Source of the DNA: Lachnoclostridium sp. Marseille-P6806
GTDB lineage: Bacteria > Bacillota > Clostridia > Lachnospirales > Lachnospiraceae
NCBI RefSeq assembly: GCF_900625025.1
Contig: NZ_LR130578.1
Location: forward strand, 62,001-126,000
Length of the DNA: 64,000 nt
Direction of reading: 5' to 3'
The position numbers and the translations under genes were made by a program. Positions 7,515-16,355 of this stretch are shown one piece after another. How positions within the stretch are numbered: position 1 is the stretch's first letter; each line of letters opens with the position of its first letter. The notes under the pieces were generated by a model that saw only the letters and a program-made list of their open reading frames with translations, was not told the DNA's origin and did no database searches.

Positions 7515-9506
7515 TCAGCCGCCAATACTGCTAGTTTCTACAGTCTCCTCGATTGCAATAAAGGAAAGAACACGCGAAATCGCGCCAGACGTACGAGTCT
7601 CGATCAAGGACTTCATCTGGTTAAAGTCGATATCAAACTGATTGAAGCTAGTGATCTGCCCGCCCTTAGTAGCGCCAGTGGTATAGTCTCCAAGATTGCC
7701 ATAAATGGCGTGCAGCTTCTTTGTCTTTCCTTCAGAAGTCTTACGAGTCTTTCCAACAAACTGCTTTACCTTATAAATATGACCAACGCCCAGCGCAGTG
7801 GCAAGCTCTGCAATAGAGTTATAAATACGACGGCCGTTCTTATCTCTAGCAAGCAGCATCTTATTTACCGTGCTAGGAAGAGCAAACAGGTCCGGTGTGC
7901 CAGTACCCCTGTATTCCTCACTCGCGTTGAGAATAGTGGACACCATTGCTTCAGATACAACAAAGCCCTCTCCAAAATTCGTATCGGTCCCACTTCCCTG
8001 CAACGCTGCCTTATCCGCGTTATCCATTTCAAGGTCAACGTGCATTGTGTAAATATCTTCGTCAGTCCAAATAGGACGAATATGAGACGGGAAGATCTTC
8101 TCCTCATCAGAATCATCACGACCATCGCCGATCAGAATTGCCGTGGCAAGAGACTCGTTAAGAACGAGCTTATCAACGCCATACATGTACTTCACGTAAT
8201 CGAAATCAGTAATATCGACAATATCATCTCTATTCAGAGCGCCCTTAACATAGACCGTCTGCGGATCGGTCGTTCTGCGAAGCACGGAGGAGTTAGCGCT
8301 AACTACCTTCTTGTTGCCCTTTTTATATCCTCTAGCGCCAGTCTTTTCAAGTTCACGGATATCGACCGCCTTGGTACGAACTCTGGAGATGGGGCTCTTT
8401 TCAACCTTATTAAGAACCGCAGTCACCCACGACTGATCATTAGTTACAAGATCCGGCTCGCCCGGTCTTACATCCTGATAGTCAGGATAAAGCTGCTCGA
8501 CCATATTCGGCTTAACGCCACTAGCCGCGGCCGTCTCAGCATGCATAAGCTCCATGCCATTATCGTCTGCGTAAGCATGAAGTGCGTTTCTAAATGTGCC
8601 GACCGTAGGGTTCTTTGCCATATTCAGAATCTCCATCTGGTCAGCATGAGAAATCACATTATCATGCTCAGCGGTTCCATCAAAAACATTGTGCTTCATA
8701 GAATTATCTCCTTTACTATTAGACTTTGCATCTTCAAAAGCCTTATTGACAAGAAAATTAACAAGCCTCTTCTGCTTGTCTGTCAATGTGTTGTAAACAT
8801 CTTCAACTGTTTCAGTATCATTAAGCTCCTCTTTAAGAGAGTCAGAGTGTTTAACATCTTTCTTCTCGCCGGATTCATCATCCTTGACACCCTTTTCATC
8901 TTTAAGAATCTGATCAATGATAATTGCGACGGCTTCCTTCTGCTTGTCAGTCAGAGTGTTAAAGACATCAGCTACAGTCTCTTCTTTCTTATCCTGCTGA
9001 TTCTTTTCTTCATCCATATTTATTTCCTTTCCATCTTCATCACCATGGTACACTTCCAAATTATCATACCCAACGAATGAGATTATTGCTTCTTCCTCAC
9101 TAATTTCGCCATGCGCCATTACCGTATCAATACTGGCACCCTTGTTTGCTCCTGCAATAACAAGAGATACTTCTCGGATAAGACCGTGAATAACATCTGA
9201 ACCAATCTGCTTTATTTGATTAGCGCAGATAGACAACGCAGAAATATCGCCATGCTTAACCAATTTTTTTGCACGCTGACCGCCATCTGTATCATTAAAA
9301 TAGCAGTATGCATACACTCCCTCTGGGCGATTTTCCAAATAAGCCTTGCCAAGAACTTCAGCTTCCGAGTCGTGCCTGTGATTCCATAAAAGTGGAACCT
9401 CCGTACCATCTTGATTGGCAAACGCATCTCTACGTATTACTCTGCCGTCAGTGCACAAAACATCATTCTTTGTGGCCCATCCAGCAAAATCATAGTTATT
9501 ATGCAT
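7515..9506 (-). CDS. HK97 prohead protease fused to major capsid protein
   Basis: A 663-residue polyprotein. Residues 1-150 match the HK97 prohead protease family (U35): DGRVIRRDAFANQDG, PLLWNHRHD with the catalytic histidine, then the LSICANQI strand with the serine. Residues 164-269 are a charged, helical delta/scaffold-like linker holding a repeated block. Residues 270-663 are an HK97-fold major capsid protein. The two functions are usually separate genes. Two in-frame ATG codons, at 9017 (residue 164) and 8699 (residue 270), each have a good Shine-Dalgarno sequence, so shorter products are probably made as well. The start overlaps the portal stop by 8 bases. Confidence 0.9.
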   Translation of the reverse strand: MHNNYDFAGWATKNDVLCTDGRVIRRDAFANQDGTEVPLLWNHRHDSEAEVLGKAYLENRPEGVYAYCYFNDTDGGQRAKKLVKHGDISALSICANQIKQIGSDVIHGLIREVSLVIAGANKGASIDTVMAHGEISEEEAIISFVGYDNLEVYHGDEDGKEINMDEEKNQQDKKEETVADVFNTLTDKQKEAVAIIIDQILKDEKGVKDDESGEKKDVKHSDSLKEELNDTETVEDVYNTLTDKQKRLVNFLVNKAFEDAKSNSKGDNSMKHNVFDGTAEHDNVISHADQMEILNMAKNPTVGTFRNALHAYADDNGMELMHAETAAASGVKPNMVEQLYPDYQDVRPGEPDLVTNDQSWVTAVLNKVEKSPISRVRTKAVDIRELEKTGARGYKKGNKKVVSANSSVLRRTTDPQTVYVKGALNRDDIVDITDFDYVKYMYGVDKLVLNESLATAILIGDGRDDSDEEKIFPSHIRPIWTDEDIYTMHVDLEMDNADKAALQGSGTDTNFGEGFVVSEAMVSTILNASEEYRGTGTPDLFALPSTVNKMLLARDKNGRRIYNSIAELATALGVGHIYKVKQFVGKTRKTSEGKTKKLHAIYGNLGDYTTGATKGGQITSFNQFDIDFNQMKSLIETRTSGAISRVLSFIAIEETVETSSIGG
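8697..8712 (-). promoter_or_regulatory. Internal ribosome binding site for capsid protein alone
   Basis: AAGGAG at 8707-8712 lies 7 bases before an in-frame ATG at 8699 inside the fusion gene. Translation from here gives a 394-residue mature-size capsid protein (MKHNVFDGTAEHD...) without protease and delta region. Confidence 0.65.
9015..9030 (-). promoter_or_regulatory. Internal ribosome binding site for delta-capsid form
   Basis: AAAGGAAAT precedes an in-frame ATG at 9017 (MDEEKNQQDKKEE). Translation from here would give a 500-residue delta domain plus capsid protein, the layout of HK97 gp5 before cleavage. Confidence 0.55.
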
Positions 9507-10746
9507 TTGTTACACCTTCTTTACTTTGTAAATTGTGTTGGGAGTCATCTGTAGATTCAGTCTTAGCTGCATTTAGATTTGGATTACGAAGTTCATCGGC
9601 ATTCTGAGCATCTGACGGTTTCATGCCGACTGTAGCTCGTATTTCATTAGAACTCATGATTTCATTCCGCCTAAACTTATCTGCTATATCAGCAAGCTGA
9701 CTAACCGGAACAAGTTTAAATGGATCTCGGAAGAATGTAATTGATTGATTTTGAGCACGTGCAGTTTTTGATAAAAACTTACGTATAAACTCGTCGCAGA
9801 TTGCGGAGCAAATAGGAACAATTGTGTTGTTATAAAAATTGATCATTGCCTGCTCATCTGCTGTACCATCAATAACTGCCTGCGTTAATCCAAGCTCATT
9901 ATAAAGTTCGACTGTAAGCTCCTTCACCTGCGCCCAGAGATTATTTTCAATTGGACGATTTAACTGGGTTACATGCTCGGTTGCCTCTGTATACGCTACC
10001 CCATATTTAGAATTGGCCAACTGATTCTCAATTTCTTTTCTTCTTTTTTCGGCTTCCTGCCGTCTCGCCTCTGTCCGAATAACATATGGTAAACTGATAA
10101 TCATGTTAAACTTATCATTTGAGGTTTCATCATTCAGTTTGTCCAGTTTATGAATTGTACGTATTAGACGTTGGAGTGTCGAATTTGGCTCATTCATCAC
10201 TGAATAGAATGGATTGGTAATAATAGCGGTAGATGATTTTGGCATCCGGATGTCTTCAAACATTCCAGTTTTTTCATTGTAGACACGAATCATTACACTA
10301 GACGGCATCCATTTTATAATCCGTCCAACCCGCATTTCAAAAATATCAAATCTTTCACTTTCTCCAGTAGGGTCGAAATCGGTGTCAGTCGGAACCACGG
10401 CAATGGTACCCTCATCAAGCATGGATTCAACAATATCTTGAATAAACGCTCGACCTGTTTGATCTACATTTGCCTCTATGTTTATACAATCGTTTAGATA
10501 TGAATCCATTGTGCTTATATATTGGCCATTCTCATCAACCTTTGCATGCTTAAATTCTATAGCGGCGACGCTCACGGCTATCCTGTTATACACATTGGAT
10601 ACGATTGACTTACCATTTCCATATGAATATCGTACGTAATCTGGGCGATAGCTAAAACCCGATTCATATATATCATCATGTCTCGTCGGATCTCTTCCTA
10701 AAAAAGCGTTCCACCCAGAACGTGCTCTTTGAAAAATTGACGGCAT
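9499..10746 (-). CDS. Portal protein
   Basis: A 415-residue protein of the HK97 portal family. It begins MPSIFQRARSGWNAFLGRDP, has a central beta-rich wing region and a C-terminal stem with AQVKELTVELYNELGLTQAVIDGTADEQAMINFYNNTIVP, typical of portals, then a clip-type tail. Portals form the dodecameric DNA channel at one capsid vertex. AGGAG lies before the ATG. It overlaps the protease-capsid gene by 8 bases and follows terminase, as expected. Confidence 0.88.
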   Translation of the reverse strand: MPSIFQRARSGWNAFLGRDPTRHDDIYESGFSYRPDYVRYSYGNGKSIVSNVYNRIAVSVAAIEFKHAKVDENGQYISTMDSYLNDCINIEANVDQTGRAFIQDIVESMLDEGTIAVVPTDTDFDPTGESERFDIFEMRVGRIIKWMPSSVMIRVYNEKTGMFEDIRMPKSSTAIITNPFYSVMNEPNSTLQRLIRTIHKLDKLNDETSNDKFNMIISLPYVIRTEARRQEAEKRRKEIENQLANSKYGVAYTEATEHVTQLNRPIENNLWAQVKELTVELYNELGLTQAVIDGTADEQAMINFYNNTIVPICSAICDEFIRKFLSKTARAQNQSITFFRDPFKLVPVSQLADIADKFRRNEIMSSNEIRATVGMKPSDAQNADELRNPNLNAAKTESTDDSQHNLQSKEGVTNA

Positions 10747-10765
10747 AAAATTCTCCTAATCTGTG

Positions 10766-10888
10766 TTATTTATTCAGCGCCTCTTCTACCTGCTGCCGGG
10801 TAACAGGGTCTTTAATAGAGTCAAGAGTTTTAAGACCAAGCTTAATAAGCGCAACATAAACCATGATAATTGCAAAATTTCTTTTCAT
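10766..10888 (-). CDS. Small conserved-looking head-region protein
   Basis: A 40-residue ORF beginning MKRNFAIIMVYVALIKLGLK and ending QQVEEALNK, with AGGGGA a few bases upstream of the ATG. It fills the otherwise empty gap between the portal gene and the gene at 10890. The N-terminus is weakly hydrophobic. Function is unknown. Confidence 0.45.
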   Translation of the reverse strand: MKRNFAIIMVYVALIKLGLKTLDSIKDPVTRQQVEEALNK

Positions 10889-10889
10889 T

Positions 10890-11339
10890 TTAGTTCCCCT
10901 CCGTTTCAGTAAGGCCGGCCTCATACAATGCTGTAATGGCGTTTAAGGCAATCGCAACATTTTCGTTGTTTTGTAATATTGTGCCTGATAACGTGTTTAT
11001 TTTCTGAGTTAATATATTAAGTTTTTCGTTAATTGTGTTAATATTTTCAGACTGTATGTTTTTCAAATATACGCGAAAGCATATTACTTCATTTCCATTA
11101 CCATCTGTTTCATATTTAGTATGAATGGTTGGCTTGTCTTCGTAATTGTGATACTCACCAATCTGCTCGTCAGTTTCATTAAATGTATAAATATCACCAC
11201 CGTAACCATTTAGTGCCGCAGTAAGTTCGTTAAATGTTACAGAACTAGAATATAGGTCCACAAAAATACCGCCAGCCTTATCTTGGCCGAATAGCTTCAT
11301 ATTAAATTTGCGGCTCTCTCCAAATTTTATAGTTTCCAC
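10890..11339 (-). CDS. Hypothetical phage protein between terminase and portal
   Basis: A 149-residue protein with a beta-rich N-terminal part (METIKFGESRKFNMKLFGQD) and a C-terminal region of about 45 residues with heptad-like spacing (IQSENINTINEKLNILTQKINTL), likely a coiled coil. No family is recognised. The place between terminase and portal suggests a head-assembly or decoration role, which is inference. Confidence 0.55.
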   Translation of the reverse strand: METIKFGESRKFNMKLFGQDKAGGIFVDLYSSSVTFNELTAALNGYGGDIYTFNETDEQIGEYHNYEDKPTIHTKYETDGNGNEVICFRVYLKNIQSENINTINEKLNILTQKINTLSGTILQNNENVAIALNAITALYEAGLTETEGN

Positions 11340-11353
11340 AGTTCATCTCCCTT

Positions 11354-13108
11354 TTAATAAAAAGAATCTTTATTTAGCTTAAAGGCTACAAAAGCATCCA
11401 TCATTGCTGCAACGGCATCAATTTTGGCCTCATATGTTTTTTTCATAAGCTTTTTATTACCATTTGTATCCTGTATGATGATGCAGTTACCCATGGTATA
11501 AGAAAATAATTTTTCATCAAATATAAGTTTCCGTTGCTCTGAGAGTTTCTTTAATTCTGTTAAAGGAACACTCTCAGTTTTAGCTCCCTGAATCACTTTT
11601 TCTACACCATATTCACTATTCTCTCTGGACCATCTTGAAATAAACTCTGCAGCATTATATGGATCATAACCAAGACAACGAACGTCATAGTCGTGAGCAA
11701 TTATGTGGTTATCAACCAAATCATAAATTTCCTGCATATCAAGAACAGTTCCATTCATAATTATGAGACTACCCTCTTTAACGAATTCTTCATATTTGTT
11801 ATACATAGCAACTGGAAGCTTATCCATAGTATATTGAGAAATGAAATTAAGAGTTTTAATCCCAAAAGCATCAGAGTTGAGCGGAAATAAAAATGTGAAA
11901 GAACAAAAATCGCCACCTTGGGACAGATCACAACCAAGCGAGCATGGCATACCATTATAGTTTTGAGCGCTAAAAGGCAATGTCTCTTCGTATGTAAAGA
12001 AATACGTAAATCCCTCGCATGGTATTCCAAACCGTTTTGCTAAGATATCGTTGCGCTGAGATGGATCACTTTCGGCTCTGTCTACTTCTTGCTGATATGT
12101 CTCATATGAAACGGTCTTGCCGATATTTGGATTAGCTTTAAGCCATAAATAAGGGTTATTAACTTCTTTTACATCGTCGAGTTTATACCACCATATTGAC
12201 GTATGTGGATCATATTTTTCACCTCGAAGAATTTTTGAAAGCTCAATCTTTGCTGTGTCACCAGCACCGTTTCTAACTGTTCCCTCAGATGAAGTGACCA
12301 CTATAACATAGTCACCTCCAATAAGGTTTTTAGTTGCACCCTGTTCCAATGCTTCTACAGGATCTTCTCGAATGTCACCGGAAAATAACTCATCGACGGT
12401 CGATACTGTATCTCGTCGCCCTTGTAATCTATCCACAGACATCGGTCTGGTTTGTAGAATAGAATTGGTTAAAAAGTTTTGAATACCTTTTTTAGTTGGG
12501 TACAACATAGGTCGATTTCTTTTAGATCCAGTAGTATTATTTATGGATCCTTGCGTCATAAATGACAATAATGGACCTCTGGCTTTTGTAATAGCAGTAA
12601 TCAACGGGCCTATTGTTTCTTCTGTTTGTGGCATTGTTGGGGCTACCATTACTTGCGTTGTTGTTTTGCTTTCAATAATTAAATAGTATGCTTGAATACA
12701 TGTGGCATATATAGTCTTCGCCGCGCCTCGGCCAACGATCAAATACTGTTTTGTTGTAAGACGCTTCTTTACGCTACGAGTTTCATAGCAACCTCTCCCA
12801 CCCCTAAGACCATTTGGGTTCCAAACCTGTTCTTCAACGAAATAATACCAACCAAAAAGTTCTTCTCCCCATAATTTAAATGAGTCCAACATATGAAAAT
12901 TAGAACCATCACTCAGCACAAGCTCACTTTCGCAAAAGCGAATCCATCCCTCTACCTTGTCAGGACTATAATAATAATCAGGAGATGCAATTAATCCATC
13001 AATGCGATTCATCTCAGCTTCTATTTCTTTATTGACTGGTATCTCGCCTCGAAGAACCGCATCGCGAAATCTCCCGTAATATTTAGGAGTTGCTGTGTTG
13101 GATAACAT
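11354..13108 (-). CDS. terL: Terminase large subunit
   Basis: The packaging motor ATPase and nuclease. Walker A is LIVGRGAAKT (about residue 124-132 of the called protein), Walker B is VSTVDELF, and the nuclease domain begins at SLGCDLSQGGDFC with later acidic residues (LGYDPYNAAEF, KIDAVAAMMDAF). Length of about 584 residues fits Terminase_1 (HK97-type) enzymes. The ATG at 13108 is preferred over the GTG at 13120, because the GTG overlaps the AGGAGG ribosome binding site. It precedes the portal gene with one unknown gene between. Confidence 0.93.
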   Translation of the reverse strand: MLSNTATPKYYGRFRDAVLRGEIPVNKEIEAEMNRIDGLIASPDYYYSPDKVEGWIRFCESELVLSDGSNFHMLDSFKLWGEELFGWYYFVEEQVWNPNGLRGGRGCYETRSVKKRLTTKQYLIVGRGAAKTIYATCIQAYYLIIESKTTTQVMVAPTMPQTEETIGPLITAITKARGPLLSFMTQGSINNTTGSKRNRPMLYPTKKGIQNFLTNSILQTRPMSVDRLQGRRDTVSTVDELFSGDIREDPVEALEQGATKNLIGGDYVIVVTSSEGTVRNGAGDTAKIELSKILRGEKYDPHTSIWWYKLDDVKEVNNPYLWLKANPNIGKTVSYETYQQEVDRAESDPSQRNDILAKRFGIPCEGFTYFFTYEETLPFSAQNYNGMPCSLGCDLSQGGDFCSFTFLFPLNSDAFGIKTLNFISQYTMDKLPVAMYNKYEEFVKEGSLIIMNGTVLDMQEIYDLVDNHIIAHDYDVRCLGYDPYNAAEFISRWSRENSEYGVEKVIQGAKTESVPLTELKKLSEQRKLIFDEKLFSYTMGNCIIIQDTNGNKKLMKKTYEAKIDAVAAMMDAFVAFKLNKDSFY

Positions 13109-13123
13109 TTTGAGCAGCACCTC

Positions 13124-13360
13124 CTAATTATAGAATTTACTTTTTATCAGTCTTCTTTTTCTTATGACGTTTATTTTATATACAGCAGAATCCCATTTAT
13201 CATCTGGATTAAATGTATACATCCATCGTTTACCTTTGCCGTTATCATTGGCTGTTCTGATTGAAATAGTATTCACTCTCGTTCCCTTTGCAAGAACTTT
13301 ATCTTCTATTGGATACGGAGGACCATTTCGCAAACCCCACTTCTGGTCTTTAACCCCCAT
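13124..13360 (-). CDS. Small protein with N-terminal QKWG-NGPPYP motif
   Basis: A 78-residue basic protein starting MGVKDQKWGLRNGPPYPIED. The same GxxxQKxGxxNGPPYP pattern opens the next gene (13375-14124) and in weaker form the RNA polymerase-like protein at 16356. The motif is familiar from proteins encoded near phage head genes, but its role is not established. The remainder (KRWMYTFNPDDKWDSAVYKINVI) suggests a small beta fold. Confidence 0.55.
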   Translation of the reverse strand: MGVKDQKWGLRNGPPYPIEDKVLAKGTRVNTISIRTANDNGKGKRWMYTFNPDDKWDSAVYKINVIRKRRLIKSKFYN

Positions 13361-13374
13361 GGTGATATATAATA

Positions 13375-14124
13375 CTACTTATCATCCCTATCATCCTTAA
13401 TATTGTCGTAGTTTCGCCGTGCAATACTATCCAGATATTTTAGGCGAGTCGTTGCATCTTTTAATTCTGTATTAGTCATGCGATTCGCATATTTCTGAAT
13501 AAGTGCTGCATTACCGGAGTTAACGACCAACTTTTTTTGTTTCTCCTCCAGTTTTTCTTTAGCAGTTTTTATTGGAGTATTGTCACCGATAATTTTCAGA
13601 TCATCTCCGTCTTTATTAAAGGCGTTATAAAGCTTCGCAAAGCGATTCCATGTGTTTGTAGCTGTATCGTAATATTTTCCAGCTTTATCAATCGCAGAAA
13701 CAGCCTTATCGATCTTATCGAAAGTTTTTTTAGACGGTGACGTTTTATTTAGATCTGCCATAAGATCAATCTTAGCAATCGCATCTCGGAGCTCATTTGT
13801 GGTCATTTCAGATGCATATTTCTTAACCTGCTCCCTATTGCCAGATTTAATAGCTGCTTGAACTTTCGCTCGTCTACTATTGGCGCTCTCATCAGCAGAT
13901 TTTGATCCTCTATCTGTAGGAATGTCGTCATCAACCTTTACATTCTCTATAGAACCCTGTCCTGAACTTGTTCCAACATCAATTCCGGCTTGTCTGGCAG
14001 CTTTCTTTTCATTAGAAGAGTGCTCTCCACTACCCAAGGGATATGGCGGGCCGTTTAATACCCCATGCTTTTGCCCCAAGATTCCATGATGGCAAATATA
14101 ATTACCTAATTCGCGTACAGTCAT
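13375..14124 (-). CDS. Helical protein with QKHG-NGPPYP motif
   Basis: About 249 residues. The start at 14124 (MTVRELGNYICHHGILGQK) is chosen because GGAGAT sits just upstream. After the HHGILGQKHGVLNGPPYP motif comes a charged helical body containing a repeated element: KSGNREQVKKYASEMTTNELRDAIAKIDLM and NSGNAALIQKYANRMTNTELKDATTRLKYL, two copies of one helical hairpin. Likely a minor structural or assembly protein; exact role unknown. Confidence 0.6.
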   Translation of the reverse strand: MTVRELGNYICHHGILGQKHGVLNGPPYPLGSGEHSSNEKKAARQAGIDVGTSSGQGSIENVKVDDDIPTDRGSKSADESANSRRAKVQAAIKSGNREQVKKYASEMTTNELRDAIAKIDLMADLNKTSPSKKTFDKIDKAVSAIDKAGKYYDTATNTWNRFAKLYNAFNKDGDDLKIIGDNTPIKTAKEKLEEKQKKLVVNSGNAALIQKYANRMTNTELKDATTRLKYLDSIARRNYDNIKDDRDDK

Positions 14125-14145
14125 ATTTATCTCCATAAAAACAAT

Positions 14146-14180
14146 AAAAAAGAGCTTTAGAAAAATATCTCTAAAGCTCT
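14146..14180 (-). terminator. Strong terminator inside the late gene block
   Basis: An 11-bp perfect stem (AGAGCTTTAGA with its complement) at 14151-14180 followed by TTTTTT on the minus strand. It lies between two co-directional late genes. Confidence 0.85.
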
Positions 14181-14187
14181 AATCGAG

Positions 14188-14397
14188 TTACTTTAATAAT
14201 CCCATTTCATCAAGGGCCTCAAACTTTGTTTGGCCATTGTTCATGCGCTCTCTAAGTTCCTTATTCTCTGAGTAATCTAATTCATGCTTAAGACGAACCT
14301 TTCCTTGAATGTCGTTGCAATACACCGTTAAACGCTGCTCTCGCTCGTGCCTCTTTTCCGAAACGCGGTCATAAACTCTCCTTGTTACGTTGAGCAT
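14188..14397 (-). CDS. Small charged hypothetical protein
   Basis: A 69-residue, highly charged protein (RRVYDRVSEKRHEREQRLTV) ending in an acidic stretch. It overlaps the end of the connector gene by 13 bases, which supports coupled translation. No family recognised. Confidence 0.5.
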   Translation of the reverse strand: MLNVTRRVYDRVSEKRHEREQRLTVYCNDIQGKVRLKHELDYSENKELRERMNNGQTKFEALDEMGLLK

Positions 14398-14723
14398 TCA
14401 ATCTCACTACGTATCCGCCACTCCATTTCCTGAAGCTGTTGTTTATATGCATCTAGAAGAAATGATGTTGTTGGCGGGTCAAATAACAGCTTTACCTTAA
14501 GAAAGACATACGACCTTATCATGTTTAGTCTTGGCTTTGGTATAAGTTTGGCCCACGTTGTAGAATTGTCATTTATTTCATAACCGTCCTTAGGCCCAAT
14601 CCCAAGCTGATGAAGAACGGAAAAGGCAGTATTAATACTCATAAGTAGCTGCTGATCAAACGCAGTGTACTCCGGTAAAATCCCAAGATTCAGTTTAACG
14701 GAATCTAGAATGCTATCAATCAT
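14385..14723 (-). CDS. Head-tail connector protein, gp6-like
   Basis: A 112-residue all-helical protein: MIDSILDSVKLNLGILPEYTAFDQQLLMSINTAF..., then LIPKPRLNMIRSYVFLKVKLLFDPP, a pattern typical of the gp6-like (HK97) adaptor that binds the portal. The ATG at 14723 has GGAGG 6 bases upstream; the longer frame to 14753 has none. In most phages this gene follows the capsid gene; here it precedes terminase. Confidence 0.65.
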   Translation of the reverse strand: MIDSILDSVKLNLGILPEYTAFDQQLLMSINTAFSVLHQLGIGPKDGYEINDNSTTWAKLIPKPRLNMIRSYVFLKVKLLFDPPTTSFLLDAYKQQLQEMEWRIRSEIECST

Positions 14724-14737
14724 TCCGCGCCTCCTTT

Positions 14738-15154
14738 CTAGTTCAACGCCCAAGGTGTTGTGTCTCCCGGTTTACGTTCTACAGGAATACTTGGTATAAG
14801 CCTTTTTCCATCACCATAATGAATCGCTTCATGTGTTTCATGAGAACAGCAGATAAGATTATTCAAGTCAAATATTATTGGATCATGATTGGCAACTTGT
14901 TCGATAGAAATTGGATTAATGTGATGGATAAGTATTTTGGTTCGAATTGGCCGATCCGTTATTCCTAAATCACAACCGTTATCTCGAATAATGACTTTCC
15001 TTCTAACCTCTTTCCATTCAGGAGATTGATATAAAATCTGATTTAATACTCGATGCCCACCAAATGTCGATTCCGATGGATTCTGATTACAGCGAAGGTA
15101 TTCAAATCTCTCCTCAAAGGAGGGAATACGAATAAGTTCTTGATATGTTTTCAT
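14738..15154 (-). CDS. HNH endonuclease (packaging-linked)
   Basis: A 138-residue protein with the HNH nuclease core: IRDNGCDLGI, KILIHHINPISIEQV, then FDLNNLICCSHETHEAIHYG. HNH proteins encoded beside terminase assist cos cleavage and packaging in HK97-like phages. The first zinc-site cysteines are reduced (CDLG only). The start at 15154 with GGAGAG is preferred over upstream ATG codons. Confidence 0.8.
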   Translation of the reverse strand: MKTYQELIRIPSFEERFEYLRCNQNPSESTFGGHRVLNQILYQSPEWKEVRRKVIIRDNGCDLGITDRPIRTKILIHHINPISIEQVANHDPIIFDLNNLICCSHETHEAIHYGDGKRLIPSIPVERKPGDTTPWALN

Positions 15155-15255
15155 TTCTCTCCTTTTCATCAACAATATATGTGTAAAAGCTTTCATCATT
15201 TTTATTGTTTAATAGAGTTGTAGTTATTGACATTGAAATAAACAGATCTGTTGTA

Positions 15256-15597
15256 TTATTCATCCAAAACCCCACTGTAACTTTTAAATGCTGCTATAGC
15301 TTCAGCATATTTCTTCTCAAGATTCTCAGCAGCCTCCAACGCGTCTATCTTTGCCTGCTTTAATCTCATCTCAGCTTCCATTGTTTCTTTCTCAAGTCGT
15401 TCTCTGGATGATCCAAGCTTAAGAAAGTGCACAATTTCTTGTGAAGAGGCTGTTCCATTTTTTATTCTTTCTTCTGCTGCATCATAAGCAAGGGCTATTA
15501 ATTCATTCTCTCGCCCTTCCATAGTAGTTGCAGTATGTTTTAATGAGGGTTCTTGAACACTTGGCTGAGTATCAGCAACTTTTTTATTACTTTTCAT
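15256..15597 (-). CDS. Probable terminase small subunit-like coiled-coil protein
   Basis: A 113-residue protein: EERIKNGTASSQEIVHFLKLGSSRERLEKETMEAEMRLKQAKIDAL, a small helical element followed by a long coiled coil. This type of protein lies just before HNH and terminase genes in many Clostridia phages and is a candidate small terminase. AGGAG precedes the ATG. The assignment is by position and architecture. Confidence 0.5.
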   Translation of the reverse strand: MKSNKKVADTQPSVQEPSLKHTATTMEGRENELIALAYDAAEERIKNGTASSQEIVHFLKLGSSRERLEKETMEAEMRLKQAKIDALEAAENLEKKYAEAIAAFKSYSGVLDE

Positions 15598-16047
15598 GAT
15601 AAAATTGCTCCTTTTACAGCTGTTTAAGACTCTCTACAGAGCAATAAGCACCCTCGACATTTTATATAAACATAATAGGAGGATTTGTGGGTTGTTGTAT
15701 TGATGGAAGGAGCAATAGTTCCACCAAAAACTTGCGATGCTTTGGATGCTTACTACTCTGTAGAGGGGCTTAAAAGTCAAAAACTTTTCAGAATATAATC
15801 CCCCGGAGAATTTTCAAGGCTGGCGGCGATGCAAAGGGGGTGTATAAATTAAGGACCCCTCCCCCGGGTCACCACATATATCAAACACCTCAGTGTGGTC
15901 ACCTCAAGTTTGGAGTCCTTCAAAAATACATAAAAATATTTTGCATTTAATTTATTTTTTTAAGTCAAAGACTAACTTTTAAATAACAAAGCAACAGCAT
16001 ATGCCATACACAGGTATACTTATACCACTAGGCATATTGTTATTGCT
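15598..16047. other. Non-coding packaging-region leader, candidate cos site
   Basis: The only gap over 300 bases in the prophage. It holds a 19-base imperfect inverted repeat (arms 15632-15650 and 15747-15765, 17 of 19 matching), an ATATAAT motif at 15792, a GC-rich stretch in an AT-rich setting (GGCTGGCGGCGATGC about 15818-15835; CCCCTCCCCCGGG about 15856-15868), and two direct GGTCACC copies 30 bases apart (15867, 15897). GC-rich sequence beside HNH and terminase genes is where cos sites lie, so 15795-15905 is a candidate. No gene is supported here. Confidence 0.4.
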
Positions 16048-16332
16048 TTACCAAGGAACACATTGACCTTCAACAACTAAACGATAATGAGAAATTCCAT
16101 TTCCATCTGGAAGAACTACGAATCCAGTCTCGCACAGATCGTTAATGGCATGTGCAATTCGCATATCATTCTCTTCATCACTCAGATTGTCAGAGGGGGC
16201 TGCAAGTCTAGCTATCCGGCCACAGGTGTTATACCCCATCTGGTAGTCATAGTTCATCCACAGATCCATTTGCGTGAAAGGATCGTATGGATTATCCTCA
16301 GTTGTAATCCATATTTCTTTTTTTTCGTTCAT
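16048..16332 (-). CDS. Small hypothetical protein
   Basis: A 94-residue acidic protein starting MNEKKEIWITTEDNPYDPFT. The start at 16332 has GAAAGGAAA upstream. It contains a short helical part (DEENDMRIAHAINDLCETGFVVLPDGNG) that could be a winged-helix-like fold. It directly follows the RNA polymerase-like gene with 23 bases between, so it may belong to the same unit. No family recognised. Confidence 0.55.
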   Translation of the reverse strand: MNEKKEIWITTEDNPYDPFTQMDLWMNYDYQMGYNTCGRIARLAAPSDNLSDEENDMRIAHAINDLCETGFVVLPDGNGISHYRLVVEGQCVPW

Positions 16333-16355
16333 TACTTTTCCTTTCACAATGAATA

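Noticed and set aside
15699..15800. 31-codon plus-strand ORF in the packaging-region gap
   Set aside because: No promoter or clear homology, and it overlaps an inverted repeat; treated as non-coding.
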